Shown here piece after piece: positions 35,378 to 43,915 of a stretch of DNA of 64,000 nt (position 1 is the stretch's first letter; the number at the start of each line of letters is the position of its first letter). Both the position numbers and the translations under genes were made by a program. Under the pieces are notes generated by a model. The model was not told the origin of the DNA. It made no database searches and saw only the letters and a list, made by a program, of their open reading frames with translations. The DNA is from CALBPI01 sp038529355 (GTDB lineage Bacteria; Pseudomonadota; Gammaproteobacteria; Steroidobacterales; Woeseiaceae): positions 1 through 64,000 of the forward strand of contig JBCBDU010000017.1 of assembly GCA_038529355.1 (NCBI GenBank). The letters run 5' to 3'.

Positions 35378-35851
35378 TTAGTCGTCAGCGAGCAAACTGC
35401 GCAGCATCCATGCGTTTTTTTCGTGCAGGTGCATACGCTGTGTCAGCAAGTCTGCCGTCGGCTCATCGCTGGCCGCATCGGCTAGCGGCATGACTTCGCG
35501 TGCGGTGCGGGCGATCGTTTCCTGAGCCCGAACCAGTTGCGCGATCATTTGCTTCGCGCTCGGCGTACCCGTTTCCTCGTGGACGCTGGACAGTTCACTG
35601 AAAGCTGCGTAGGAGCCCGGTGCTGCCACGCCCAACGCTCGAATCCGCTCGGCGATTTCATCGACTGCCGTTGCCATCTCAAGATATTGCGTCTCAAACA
35701 GTGTATGCAGTGTTGCAAACATCGGGCCGGTCACGTTCCAGTGGAAGTTGTGTGTTTTCAGATAGGTGGTGTAGGTATCTGCCAGCAGGCGGGAGAGGCC
35801 GGCTGCGATCGCTTCGCGGTTGTCCTTGCTGATGCCAATATCAATTTGCAT
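35378..35851 (-). CDS. dps: DNA starvation/stationary-phase protection protein Dps
   Basis: Ferritin-like dodecamer that oxidises and stores iron and protects DNA. 157 residues; the inter-subunit ferroxidase residues are seen in THNFHWNVTG and in FETQYLEMATAVDEIAERIRALG, the Dps signature. The ATG at 35851, with GGAG nine bases before it, is preferred over one at 35908. Single gene. A minus-strand TATTAT at about 35897-35902 may be its -10. Confidence 0.94.
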   Translation of the reverse strand: MQIDIGISKDNREAIAAGLSRLLADTYTTYLKTHNFHWNVTGPMFATLHTLFETQYLEMATAVDEIAERIRALGVAAPGSYAAFSELSSVHEETGTPSAKQMIAQLVRAQETIARTAREVMPLADAASDEPTADLLTQRMHLHEKNAWMLRSLLADD

Positions 35852-36003
35852 GTCTATGACTCCGTCATTCGATTGGTTTGCATTAGGTATGCCCGCATAA
35901 TAGGGCACGCAATATCAGGCAACCAGTTGATTCTCTGTATAGGGAAGATACGCGTTGTCTATGACCAGATTCACGTCGACGATTGACTGGGTGGGGAATA
36001 CAG

Positions 36004-37716
36004 ATGATCTATTCGAAAGTGGTAGCAGCCGTCGGCTGTTCTTTGTTGCTCGGCGCTTGCGGCAAAACGCCGGCCCCCGGGCATGACGATGCCAGCCCCG
36101 GAGCGGTTAATGCGTCGCAGGCAATTCCGGCGATTGACATGGATCGCTATCGTCGCGACATCGAAGTGTTGTCCAGCGATGCATTCGGTGGTCGTGCGCC
36201 GTCTACAGAAGGCGAGACCAAAACGGTTCGCTATCTGATCGATGCCTTCGCAGAGGCCGGCTTGGTTGGCGGTAATAACGGCAGTTTCGAACAGGACGTG
36301 CCGCTGGTGGCGATCACGGCGACTGAGGTCGCGCCGTTGCGATTCTCGGACGGAGAACAAGAGGTGGTGATGCGCATGGGCGACGAGGCGGTCGCATGGA
36401 CCAAACGGGTCACTGAGTCGGTCAGTGTGACCGACAGCGAGGTTGTGTTTGTTGGCTACGGCATCGTTGCGCCAGAGTACGACTGGAACGACTACGACGG
36501 CATTGATGTGACCGGCAAAACGGTTGTGATGCTTGTCAACGATCCAGGCTTTGCCACCGGTGACGAGAGCCTGTTCACCGGCAACCGCATGACGTATTAC
36601 GGGCGCTGGACCTACAAGTTTGAGGAAGCTGCGCGGCAAGGTGCAAGCGGCGCAATCGTTGTGCATGAGACTGCTGCCGCAGGATATCCGTGGGGTGTTG
36701 TTGAGGGTGGTTCGACGGGGCCGCGCTTTGATTTGGTGCGCGCCGACAACAACGCATCGCGGGCGGTTTTCGAAGGATGGGTCACGACACCGGCGGCGGA
36801 GCAATTGTTTGCTGCGTTCGGCCATGACTACGCTGCACTATCCGCTGCCGCCGCCAAACCTGGATTCGACGCGGTTCGGCTCGGGGCTCGCGTCAGCACA
36901 GCGATCAGCAATTCGCTGGAGCGTTCGATGTCGAAGAATGTTGTCGCGTTGTTGCCCGGCAGCGATGCGCCGGATGAGACCGTCGCATTTTCAGCGCATT
37001 GGGATCATCTGGGCATCGATCCCAATATCGAAGGTGACAACATCTATAACGGTGCGGCGGACAATGCGACGGGCACCGCGGCCTTGTTGGCGTTGGCACG
37101 TGTGTTGTCGCAGGAAACGCACCGTCGCAGCTACCTGTTTATCGCTTTGACGGCCGAGGAGTCGGGGTTATTGGGTTCGGCCTGGTTTGCTGATAATCCG
37201 ACGGTGCCGCTCGCGACGATGGCCGGATTGATCAACATGGACGCAATGAATCCGATTGGTGCGACACGCGATGTGATCGTCGTCGGTTATGGCAGTTCAG
37301 AGCTTGAGGCATTACTGGAGCAGTCGGCTACCGAGCAGCAGCGCGTGTTGGTGCCAGAGACCACACCAGAGAAAGGTTTTTTCTACCGTTCTGACCACTT
37401 CAACTTTGCCAAGCGCGGTGTGCCGGTGCTGTATGCGAAGGCTGGCGTTGATCACGTGCAATACGGACGCGAATACGGACTCGAGCAGGCCGCCAAACAT
37501 ACAGCGGAGCGCTATCATCAGCCGTCAGACGAGATTCATGATGGCTGGGACTTTGGCGGCATCGAGCAAGATCTCAATTTATATCTCGGTGTTGCGAGAA
37601 CGCTTGGCGACCGCAAAAGCTGGCCAAACTGGTTTGCCGGCAACGAGTTTAGGCAACTCAGAGATGCCTCGGCCGCCGCCCGTGCTGCCGATCGTAACGA
37701 TGCCGTCGATGATTAA
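36004..37716 (+). CDS. M28-family zinc peptidase, lipoprotein
   Basis: A 570-residue aminopeptidase-like enzyme anchored by a lipobox (LLLGACGK). A PA (protease-associated) domain is inserted (about 135-255, QGASGAIVVHETAAAGYPW). The two-zinc site is clear: AHWDHLG, GAADNATGTA, TAEESGLLGS (catalytic Glu and ligand) and NMDAMNP, with a late His near HQPSDE. The ATG at 36004, with GGGG before it, is preferred to an upstream TTG. Likely cleaves peptides in the periplasm or outside. Free-standing. Confidence 0.92.
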   Translation: MIYSKVVAAVGCSLLLGACGKTPAPGHDDASPGAVNASQAIPAIDMDRYRRDIEVLSSDAFGGRAPSTEGETKTVRYLIDAFAEAGLVGGNNGSFEQDVPLVAITATEVAPLRFSDGEQEVVMRMGDEAVAWTKRVTESVSVTDSEVVFVGYGIVAPEYDWNDYDGIDVTGKTVVMLVNDPGFATGDESLFTGNRMTYYGRWTYKFEEAARQGASGAIVVHETAAAGYPWGVVEGGSTGPRFDLVRADNNASRAVFEGWVTTPAAEQLFAAFGHDYAALSAAAAKPGFDAVRLGARVSTAISNSLERSMSKNVVALLPGSDAPDETVAFSAHWDHLGIDPNIEGDNIYNGAADNATGTAALLALARVLSQETHRRSYLFIALTAEESGLLGSAWFADNPTVPLATMAGLINMDAMNPIGATRDVIVVGYGSSELEALLEQSATEQQRVLVPETTPEKGFFYRSDHFNFAKRGVPVLYAKAGVDHVQYGREYGLEQAAKHTAERYHQPSDEIHDGWDFGGIEQDLNLYLGVARTLGDRKSWPNWFAGNEFRQLRDASAAARAADRNDAVDD

Positions 37717-37760
37717 GTGTGCTGCGACCTGGGCATATTGCCAACAGGTTCGACAGTGAG

Positions 37761-38108
37761 CTAGCGCTTGCTGGTGGGTTTGTCCCAGCCGATAGAATTG
37801 GTGAAGTCTTTGGTGTTGTAGGGATCAAAGCCTTCCGCTTCCATGGCGTCGATGACGTCATCGGTGAGCTTGAGCATTTCCTGGGTGGGCTCATGTTCGG
37901 GCTCGCTCAGGTCGAGCTCGCGATGTTGGCCGGATGCGCCGGTGGCAGGCGGGCGTCCGGTGCCCGAGGTGTCCGTCAGACGCTCGTGCAATGGACGTTC
38001 ATCGCGCTGGAACTTACCGGTCGGAATCTTGACGTCCGGCGGCGCAATGTCGCCAGATTTCCGGCCGGACATTTTCTCTTTCAGACGTTTAAACAGACCT
38101 GACACCAT
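37761..38108 (-). CDS. Unknown small soluble protein
   Basis: A 115-residue, highly polar protein: a basic N-terminal helix (MVSGLFKRLKEKMSGRK), a Pro/Thr/Gly-rich linker, then a helix TQEMLKLTDDVIDAMEAEG and the tail FDPYNTKDF...GWDKPTSKR. The motif EAEGFDPYNT looks conserved in character but I cannot name a family. Start either ATG 38108 or GTG 38105. Single gene. Confidence 0.65.
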   Translation of the reverse strand: MVSGLFKRLKEKMSGRKSGDIAPPDVKIPTGKFQRDERPLHERLTDTSGTGRPPATGASGQHRELDLSEPEHEPTQEMLKLTDDVIDAMEAEGFDPYNTKDFTNSIGWDKPTSKR

Positions 38109-38206
38109 GAACCGCAACACACGTTAGTTAACATATCGTCTAATTTACGCTGCCGGAGTGCCCAATTCTATTGGAATCGGAATAACTGTGAGCGTAGTCA
38201 CACATA

Positions 38207-38464
38207 TCACTGCACGCGTTTTGCGACACCGAAGCCTGCGCGCAGCAGGCTCAGCGCCAGCAACGGTGACAGAACAAAAAACCAGATGGCGGCATCGCCT
38301 GCCGCCAACGCACCAAAAACATCACCGAGGTACCCGGTCATACCCGGCGAGCCAGCATATTCGCCTAGTGTCGTGCCGCCAACAATAAACGCTAAGGGCA
38401 CGATCAACACTAGCGTGACCGCTAGAATGATGGCGGCAATGATGGCTTCTTTCTTAAGTCGCAT
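38207..38464 (-). CDS. Small two-helix membrane protein of unknown function
   Basis: An 85-residue protein with a basic start (MRLKKEA), one long hydrophobic helix (IIAAIILAVTLVLIVPLAFIVG), a Gly-rich loop, and a second helix (AAIWFFVLSPLLALSLLRAG). A TTG at 38533 would add 23 polar residues. Runs in the same direction as the next small membrane gene, from which it is separated by 78 bases. No family recognised. Confidence 0.6.
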   Translation of the reverse strand: MRLKKEAIIAAIILAVTLVLIVPLAFIVGGTTLGEYAGSPGMTGYLGDVFGALAAGDAAIWFFVLSPLLALSLLRAGFGVAKRVQ

Positions 38465-38542
38465 AAGCACGCCGGCACTCTGTGCCAAATCGCCGCCAGC
38501 GTCAACCCATTCGGGCGACTCAAGCAGCGGCAAATGCCGGTA

Positions 38543-38830
38543 TTATTGCGCTGCGTCCGCGTCGATGCTTTCGTTGCCGCGTCGGCCGACGTAGCGCAAC
38601 CACAAGATGCGCGCGCCGGCATGAATGCACAAGGCGGTGAACAAGATCCACTCGGGTGCCAGCCAGTAGCCGGCATTGATGTACAGCGTTGCAAACAAGG
38701 CGGCTACGCCACCGAGCAGGTAAAAATAGGGGATGGCCTCGTACAGCGCTCGCGGCAGCCAGATTTTGTCAAACGGCTGCGAGGAAGGAGCTGCATGGGC
38801 GCGCGGGCTGGTTTCGTGATGCTGTGCCAT
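38543..38830 (-). CDS. Small two-helix membrane protein of unknown function
   Basis: A 95-residue protein: polar N-terminus, the segment FDKIWLPRALYEAIPYFYLL entering a first membrane helix, a second helix (EWILFTALCIHAGARILWLRY) and a basic/acidic tail. Probably co-transcribed with the AAA ATPase upstream and the small membrane gene downstream. The ATG at 38830 is preferred to 38875. No family recognised. Confidence 0.6.
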   Translation of the reverse strand: MAQHHETSPRAHAAPSSQPFDKIWLPRALYEAIPYFYLLGGVAALFATLYINAGYWLAPEWILFTALCIHAGARILWLRYVGRRGNESIDADAAQ

Positions 38831-38941
38831 GTCTTGATCTCGAGCGTTAAATCTTGCGTCGCAGATTAGCGACAATCGTGACGCGTGTCCGTGCTTGCGG
38901 TCACAGTTCTGCGCTGCTGGCCCGGACGTGATCCTACGGGG

Positions 38942-40432
38942 TCAGTTCGCGCTGACTGTGCGACTCTGCGCCCAGTTGCGCAACGTGCTGATTTCCTCGG
39001 ACATCACGACACTCAGCGGACTGGTGCGCTCGGCTTCTGCCAACAAGTGCTGCGTTTGCAGTTGTTCATCGTCAGCGACGGCTGCGTAAAAAGCGCCAAC
39101 CACCAGTTGCTCAAGTTCAGCCCCCGAGAAACCATCGGTGGCTTCGGCCAGGCGTGCAAGATCGAACGCGCTGCAATCGGTCTCACGGCGCTGCAAGTGG
39201 ATGCTCAGCACCGATTCGCGTGTTTGCTGATCCGGTAGATCGACAAAGAAGATTTCGTCAAAGCGGCCCTTGCGTACAAGCTCTGGCGGCAGTTGCGTGA
39301 TGTCGTTGGCGGTCGCAACGACAAACACATTTGCTGAGCGCTCGGCCATCCATGTCAAGAACTGACCCAGCACGCGTTGCGAGGTACCCGTATTGTCATT
39401 GCCGGTCGACAATCCTTTCTCTAGTTCGTCGATCCACAGCACGCACGGTGCCATCGTTTCGGCAAGCTTCAGCGACTCGCGCAGGTTGCGCTCAGTTTCG
39501 CCGTGATACTTATTAAAGAGTTGCCCAAACTCCAGGCGCAGTAACGGTACGCCAAAGGCGCCGGCAGTGGCCTTCGCGGCGAGGCTCTTGCCGCAACCCT
39601 GTACGCCGAGCAAGACCAGACCGCGTGGCGGGTCGAGAGCCGGATGACTGGCGTTGCCGACAAACGTTGCACGTCGGCGCCGTAGCCATTCCTTGAGCGC
39701 ACGCATACCGGCAACGTCGTTGAAGCGCGCGGTTTCGTACTCAAAGCTCAGTAGCCCGTCTTTGTTCAGCAGCGCGTATTTGGCACTCATCACAGCATTG
39801 ATGTCGCTTTGGTCGATGACGCCATCGTCCGCGATGGCGTTGTGTGCGAGCCGGCGTACGTCAACATCGCTTAGACCCGCCAAGTTGCGCACCAGCATCT
39901 CGAGGGCCCGAGGATCTGAACGCACCGACGTGCCGCCGTTTTCATCGCGCCATTGGCGAGCTTCTTCAAGCACGATCTGGCGCCGCCGCTGTTCGTCGGG
40001 GATTGCCAACTCGAAATCGGCTGCAAAGTGCTGCAGCTCTGCTGGTAGGTCAATGTCGGGGCTGATCAGCACAAGCTTGCCGCCGTTAGCGCTGAACGCC
40101 TGGCAAATATCCTTCAGTTGGCGAACGCGAAGTGCGTCGCTCAGATACGGGTGGAAATCGAGCAGCGCATAGATGCCCGGTGAGCTGACCGCGCGGATGT
40201 GTCCCAGCACGTCGCCCGGGTCGCTATTCATTGCTTGCGGCGCCAGGTCGATATCCAGGCGCTGCAGTCCGTCGGTGACGCTCCAGCGGAACAATGGTCT
40301 GTGTGCGCTAGCCTGAGCCGTGATGGCTTGCTCGGTCAGCATCGCAAGAATTGCCTGCTCGTCCTGAGTGCGGACACAAATCAGTGGAATGCGTGATTTT
40401 AGCAGCAGCGCCAGTTCGCGTTTATCGGCCAT
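38942..40432 (-). CDS. AAA ATPase, Ycf46-like
   Basis: A 496-residue protein with a distinctive N-terminal domain (ELALLLKSRIPLICVRTQDE at the start) and one classical AAA module (about 240-450). Walker A GVQGCGKS, Walker B VLWIDELEKG, sensor 1 VATAND, arginine finger in ELVRKGRFDEIFFVDLP. This architecture is that of Ycf46 proteins, linked in cyanobacteria to inorganic-carbon response; its role in proteobacteria is unknown. ATG 40432 is chosen: GGAG lies ten bases upstream. It overlaps the end of the upstream HEXXH gene by 11 bases, implying translational coupling. Confidence 0.87.
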   Translation of the reverse strand: MADKRELALLLKSRIPLICVRTQDEQAILAMLTEQAITAQASAHRPLFRWSVTDGLQRLDIDLAPQAMNSDPGDVLGHIRAVSSPGIYALLDFHPYLSDALRVRQLKDICQAFSANGGKLVLISPDIDLPAELQHFAADFELAIPDEQRRRQIVLEEARQWRDENGGTSVRSDPRALEMLVRNLAGLSDVDVRRLAHNAIADDGVIDQSDINAVMSAKYALLNKDGLLSFEYETARFNDVAGMRALKEWLRRRRATFVGNASHPALDPPRGLVLLGVQGCGKSLAAKATAGAFGVPLLRLEFGQLFNKYHGETERNLRESLKLAETMAPCVLWIDELEKGLSTGNDNTGTSQRVLGQFLTWMAERSANVFVVATANDITQLPPELVRKGRFDEIFFVDLPDQQTRESVLSIHLQRRETDCSAFDLARLAEATDGFSGAELEQLVVGAFYAAVADDEQLQTQHLLAEAERTSPLSVVMSEEISTLRNWAQSRTVSAN

Positions 40433-41729
40433 CGGTTGAGGGCTCCTTTGCGACAATGGGATAGCCGGGAAGGTTGTCGTCCGCCAGCGTCTCAGATGGC
40501 TTGCCGATCACTGCCCGCGCCGCCTGGCGCAATTCAGTCAGCGACACTTTTTCAGGTTTGTTCGCCATGCGCACGATGACGTCGTCGATGGATTTTTTGT
40601 CACGTGTGCGGCGCTTGATCTCGTCCGCAAGCTCGACAAACACACCGGCCGCCATCGCCGTGCGCGAACCGGTTGACGCTTTGGCGGGCAGGCGTCGGGC
40701 CCGCTTGGCCCACTCAGAAAGCGAGCGCTGTGTGCTGTCACTGCGCGCGTCCGACACACTGCCGGCGCGGTGCAACAGTGTGTAGCTGTAGAATTCCGCA
40801 ATGCCCTCGACGATCCAGTCCTCACCGTTAACTGCGGTTCTGCTGAAACCGACGTGCACAAGTTCATGTAGCAGCGAGCTGGTGCCGTTGCCACTGATGA
40901 GTGGTCGGTCTGCGTGCATGAACAGCGAGTTGGGTGCCGATAAGCCGCCACGAAAGAATGGGTCGTTGGCCATCGCGATCAACAGGCGGTCCGGAAATGC
41001 CGGGAACAGCTCGCGGACGTAGGGCAGGTGCCAGTGTAGAAAGGCCAGCGTGTCGAGGCGACGCGCACCGGCATTGCGTGGCGCTGCGATCGCGACTTGC
41101 GTGGCGGCGATCGTTTCGCGGCGCACGCCGATATCGCCAGCCACCAACCAACCGTCAGGTTTGTCGAAGCGCCGTCCGTTGTCTTCCACCGCGAAGCTGC
41201 CGTTGTCGTCACGCGTGTATGGCGTTGCGATGGACCAGCCATCGGGCAGCACAAACTCAAGCGTAGTCTCGGCATCAGCGCCGGCAACCGTCATGGTTGC
41301 TATTGGCGGGATGGCGTCTTCGGCGCGCAACACGGCCCAGTCTTCAGTGCGCAATGCATCGACGCTGCCGTTGGCACGTGTGCGACGCACCGGTTGATCC
41401 CAGCGCAGTGCACCGCCGGTTGGCGCGACCTCCCATGTCACATCATTGCCGTTGCGTCGCACGTCGCCGGCTGTTGCGTTAACCGGGGTCTGGGTGCCCA
41501 GATCAACCAGCGTCATGTGTTTGAGAGCGCCATTGCTTTGCGTGATCGTCAACGTCACATACATGCGTTGGGCGCCCGTCAGGTCGATGCGGTAATTGAC
41601 CTGATAGCGGGGTTGCTCGTCACCTTGCTGGCCGTCGGCCCGTTGCGCCGATGTCATACCAATCGATAGCAATGCCAGGCAACTCGTGGCCAGCAAACGT
41701 GACAGTGATCGTTGAATCGAGTCAATCAT
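40422..41729 (-). CDS. Exported gluzincin-type HEXXH metallopeptidase
   Basis: A 435-residue exported protein. Signal peptide MIDSIQRSLSRLLATSCLAL...TSA. The N-terminal half is beta-rich, as in M1/M61 peptidases. The zinc site is HELVH (288-292) with the third ligand probably Glu308 in WIVEGIAEFY. The overall look is that of a small M61-like peptidase lacking a PDZ domain. It overlaps the Ycf46-like gene, so the two are made together. Substrate unknown. Confidence 0.8.
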   Translation of the reverse strand: MIDSIQRSLSRLLATSCLALLSIGMTSAQRADGQQGDEQPRYQVNYRIDLTGAQRMYVTLTITQSNGALKHMTLVDLGTQTPVNATAGDVRRNGNDVTWEVAPTGGALRWDQPVRRTRANGSVDALRTEDWAVLRAEDAIPPIATMTVAGADAETTLEFVLPDGWSIATPYTRDDNGSFAVEDNGRRFDKPDGWLVAGDIGVRRETIAATQVAIAAPRNAGARRLDTLAFLHWHLPYVRELFPAFPDRLLIAMANDPFFRGGLSAPNSLFMHADRPLISGNGTSSLLHELVHVGFSRTAVNGEDWIVEGIAEFYSYTLLHRAGSVSDARSDSTQRSLSEWAKRARRLPAKASTGSRTAMAAGVFVELADEIKRRTRDKKSIDDVIVRMANKPEKVSLTELRQAARAVIGKPSETLADDNLPGYPIVAKEPSTDGR

Positions 41730-41831
41730 CGCGTGATGATAGGCGGTAGCGTGCAGGTTTCAAACCGGAACATGTAGGTTTTGTGCGCTGCGTCCGGATA
41801 CCTCGGTATCGCCGTAGGAGATCGTCAAGTG

Positions 41832-42362
41832 ATGTTGAGATCAGTATCAATGCTTATCGGGATATGCACACTTGCTGCCTGCTCCTGGCAGGCGCCTGAT
41901 TCGCAGCCATCTGCGACAGCGACCACGCAGGCGACCACCGTTACACAGCAAGCAGCGCCGCAGACCGGGCGCAATGAGGCGCCGGTGCAGCCAGATCGCG
42001 GCATTGTTGCCGCAACGGTTGCCCAGCAACAGATAGGCGTACGCTATCAATATGGCGGCTCTGATCCGTCAGGTTTTGACTGCAGTGGTCTGGTGCGCTT
42101 CGCTTATCAACAGGCTGGGCTGACAACGCCACGCACGACCGGCGAGCTTTGGCAGGCGGTGAAAACCGTTCCCGAATCTCAGATTCGCGCTGGCGACTTG
42201 TTGTTTTTCGATATCGGTGGCAAGCCGTCACACGTCGGGATCTACGTCGGCGACGGTTATTTTGTCCATGCGCCTTCAACGGGCCGTGTCGTGAGTCGCG
42301 AGCGAGTCAGCAGCGAGTTTTACCGTCGAAGTTTAGTCAAAGTAGGGCGCCCCATTCCCTGA
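41832..42362 (+). CDS. NlpC/P60 family peptidoglycan hydrolase, lipoprotein
   Basis: A 176-residue lipoprotein (lipobox LAAC) with an NlpC/P60 cysteine peptidase domain. Catalytic Cys in FDCSGLVRFAYQQAG, His in KPSHVGIYVGDGYFVHA, as in Spr/MepS-type DD-endopeptidases that cut meso-DAP-D-Ala cross-links. A Thr/Ala/Gln linker (about 20-55) joins it to the outer membrane. AGGAGA precedes the ATG at a slightly long distance; GTG 41829 is an alternative. Divergent from the HEXXH gene. Confidence 0.92.
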   Translation: MLRSVSMLIGICTLAACSWQAPDSQPSATATTQATTVTQQAAPQTGRNEAPVQPDRGIVAATVAQQQIGVRYQYGGSDPSGFDCSGLVRFAYQQAGLTTPRTTGELWQAVKTVPESQIRAGDLLFFDIGGKPSHVGIYVGDGYFVHAPSTGRVVSRERVSSEFYRRSLVKVGRPIP

Positions 42363-42463
42363 ATTGCAGGCGAATTGCTGGTTTGTGGCCATCAGGGCGC
42401 GCTGGTAAGCTTCAGCGCTCGCCAATAATTTGCGATGGCGTTTAAAAAACCAAGGGGACCCTC

Positions 42464-42664
42464 ATGAGCGTAGCACGCGTCACAGAAATCATTTCATCGT
42501 CAACGAAGAGCTTTGAAGATGCCGTCAAAACTGGTATCAAACGAGCTAATGAGACTCTCGACAACATCGAAGGCGCATGGGTAAAGGATCAGAAAGTGAT
42601 TTGCGATAACGGCAAAATCAAAGAGTTCCGCGTTGTTCTTAAAGTAACCTTTGTCTTGAAATAA
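42464..42664 (+). CDS. Dodecin family protein
   Basis: A 66-residue flavin-binding dodecamer subunit. SSSTKSFEDAVKTGIKRA and GAWVKDQKV, with the flavin-stacking Trp, are the dodecin pattern. Stores or sequesters flavin in the cytosol. GGGGA precedes the ATG. The next gene starts 28 bases on in the same direction. Confidence 0.93.
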   Translation: MSVARVTEIISSSTKSFEDAVKTGIKRANETLDNIEGAWVKDQKVICDNGKIKEFRVVLKVTFVLK

Positions 42665-42692
42665 GACGAATCACTGACTCAGGAGCAATACT

Positions 42693-43172
42693 ATGGATCT
42701 ATTCGGATTTGCCAAAGATGTGGGGCGTCGGCTCTTCAACACTGAAGATGAGGCGGTCGGCAAAATCAAGGATTTGATCGAATCCAACAACCCGGGAGTA
42801 GCTGACCTCGGCGTTGAGTTCGATAACGGAATCGTCACGCTGTCAGGTCATTGCCAGTCACCAGCCGCACGGCAAAAGTGCGCGCTAATGGCGGGCAACG
42901 TGCAGGGCGTTGCGGATGTTTATGTCAACAACATGACTGTAGAGCCCGCGCCCGAGCCCGCAGCGGCAGCTGTCGCGACGCCTGAAGCTGCCGAAGCCGA
43001 CGAAGATGAGGCGCAGATTTATGTCATCAAGAGCGGTGATACGCTAGGCAAGATCGCTAAGGAATTTTATGGAAAAGCAGGCGCTTACATGAAAATCTTT
43101 GAGGCGAATCGAGAAATCATCGATGATCCCGACAAAATCTATGTCGGGCAGACGATTCGGATCCCTAAGTAG
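42693..43172 (+). CDS. BON-LysM protein (Kbp/YgaU-like)
   Basis: A 159-residue protein with an N-terminal BON domain (about 20-85; LGVEFDNGIVTLSGHCQS) and a C-terminal LysM domain (about 108-158; IYVIKSGDTLGKIAKEFYG), joined by an Ala/Pro/Glu linker. This is the layout of E. coli Kbp (YgaU), a cytoplasmic potassium-binding protein. AGGAGC stands before the ATG. Probably co-transcribed with the dodecin gene; followed by a hairpin terminator. Confidence 0.92.
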   Translation: MDLFGFAKDVGRRLFNTEDEAVGKIKDLIESNNPGVADLGVEFDNGIVTLSGHCQSPAARQKCALMAGNVQGVADVYVNNMTVEPAPEPAAAAVATPEAAEADEDEAQIYVIKSGDTLGKIAKEFYGKAGAYMKIFEANREIIDDPDKIYVGQTIRIPK

Positions 43173-43190
43173 GTAGTATCGTCACAATCC

Positions 43191-43237
43191 AACGCCGGTC
43201 GCCTGCTGTCAGCGGGCGATCGGCGTTATTCTTTGTT
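43191..43237 (+). terminator. Terminator after the dodecin-Kbp pair
   Basis: Long imperfect stem AACGCCGGTCGCCTGC / GCGGGCGATCGGCGTT with a short loop, followed by ATTCTTTG. Lies between convergent genes and may act both ways. Confidence 0.75.
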
Positions 43238-43243
43238 AACGCA

Positions 43244-43915
43244 TTATGCGCCGCCGGCGTTGCCGATGAAGTCGCGTAGCTGAGCCGCCAGATCCTTGCA
43301 GGCGGTAGCGCGTGTACGTGCAATGATCGGAATTGGCACGACGATGGCGGGCAGATACGATGTGCCATTGACGCGCGTTTCGATGTTTCCAGCCTCTTTC
43401 TGACCTTCCAGATCCCACACGGCTGCGTCGTAATCCGAATCGTTCTCCCACCACGCGAACCCGAAGCAGCCGGCACCGCCAGGTCCCGCGGCGCACGACA
43501 GGCTGCCGCCACCGCCAGGTCGCTCGGTGTTGCCGTCCAGCCACACCACATAGCGCACGCCGGTGTCGCGCATACGTTTCGCGACCCGGTCATTCGCTAA
43601 CAGGTCGGGCATGTCGCCGATGTCATTGGGGGCTGTCCGTGGTTCGAACCACGGAAACATCGCATCGATAAATTGACCGCTTTGCATGACGTTGATGCGA
43701 TTGCTGCCATTGCCCAGTGCATTGACGACGCAGTCGGTAAAGTTACTCTCAGTCTGGTTGCCGGTGTGGTAGCTGCGTGCGAGCACAACGACTGATTCGC
43801 CGTCGTAATCCGGCATTTGCTGCGCATTCAGCACATTAGTCTGACTCGTCGAGCAGCCGCCTACAGCGAGCAATGCGGCAACTGTGAGGTGCGTAAGCAA
43901 TCGCTGACCAGTCAT
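43244..43915 (-). CDS. Unknown lipoprotein
   Basis: A 223-residue protein with a lipobox (AVGGCSTS). The body has DYDGESVVVLARSYHTGN, a DUF-like core with GVRYVVWLDGNTE and a Gly/Cys-rich segment (GGGGSLSCAAGPGGAGCFGFAWW) holding two cysteines that may pair. The C-terminus has IARTRATACKDLAAQLRDFIG. Overall like small envelope-stress lipoproteins that report compound names through a VWLDG strand, but I cannot name a family. Its start overlaps the stop of the next lipoprotein gene (ATGA, 43912-43915). Confidence 0.7.
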   Translation of the reverse strand: MTGQRLLTHLTVAALLAVGGCSTSQTNVLNAQQMPDYDGESVVVLARSYHTGNQTESNFTDCVVNALGNGSNRINVMQSGQFIDAMFPWFEPRTAPNDIGDMPDLLANDRVAKRMRDTGVRYVVWLDGNTERPGGGGSLSCAAGPGGAGCFGFAWWENDSDYDAAVWDLEGQKEAGNIETRVNGTSYLPAIVVPIPIIARTRATACKDLAAQLRDFIGNAGGA

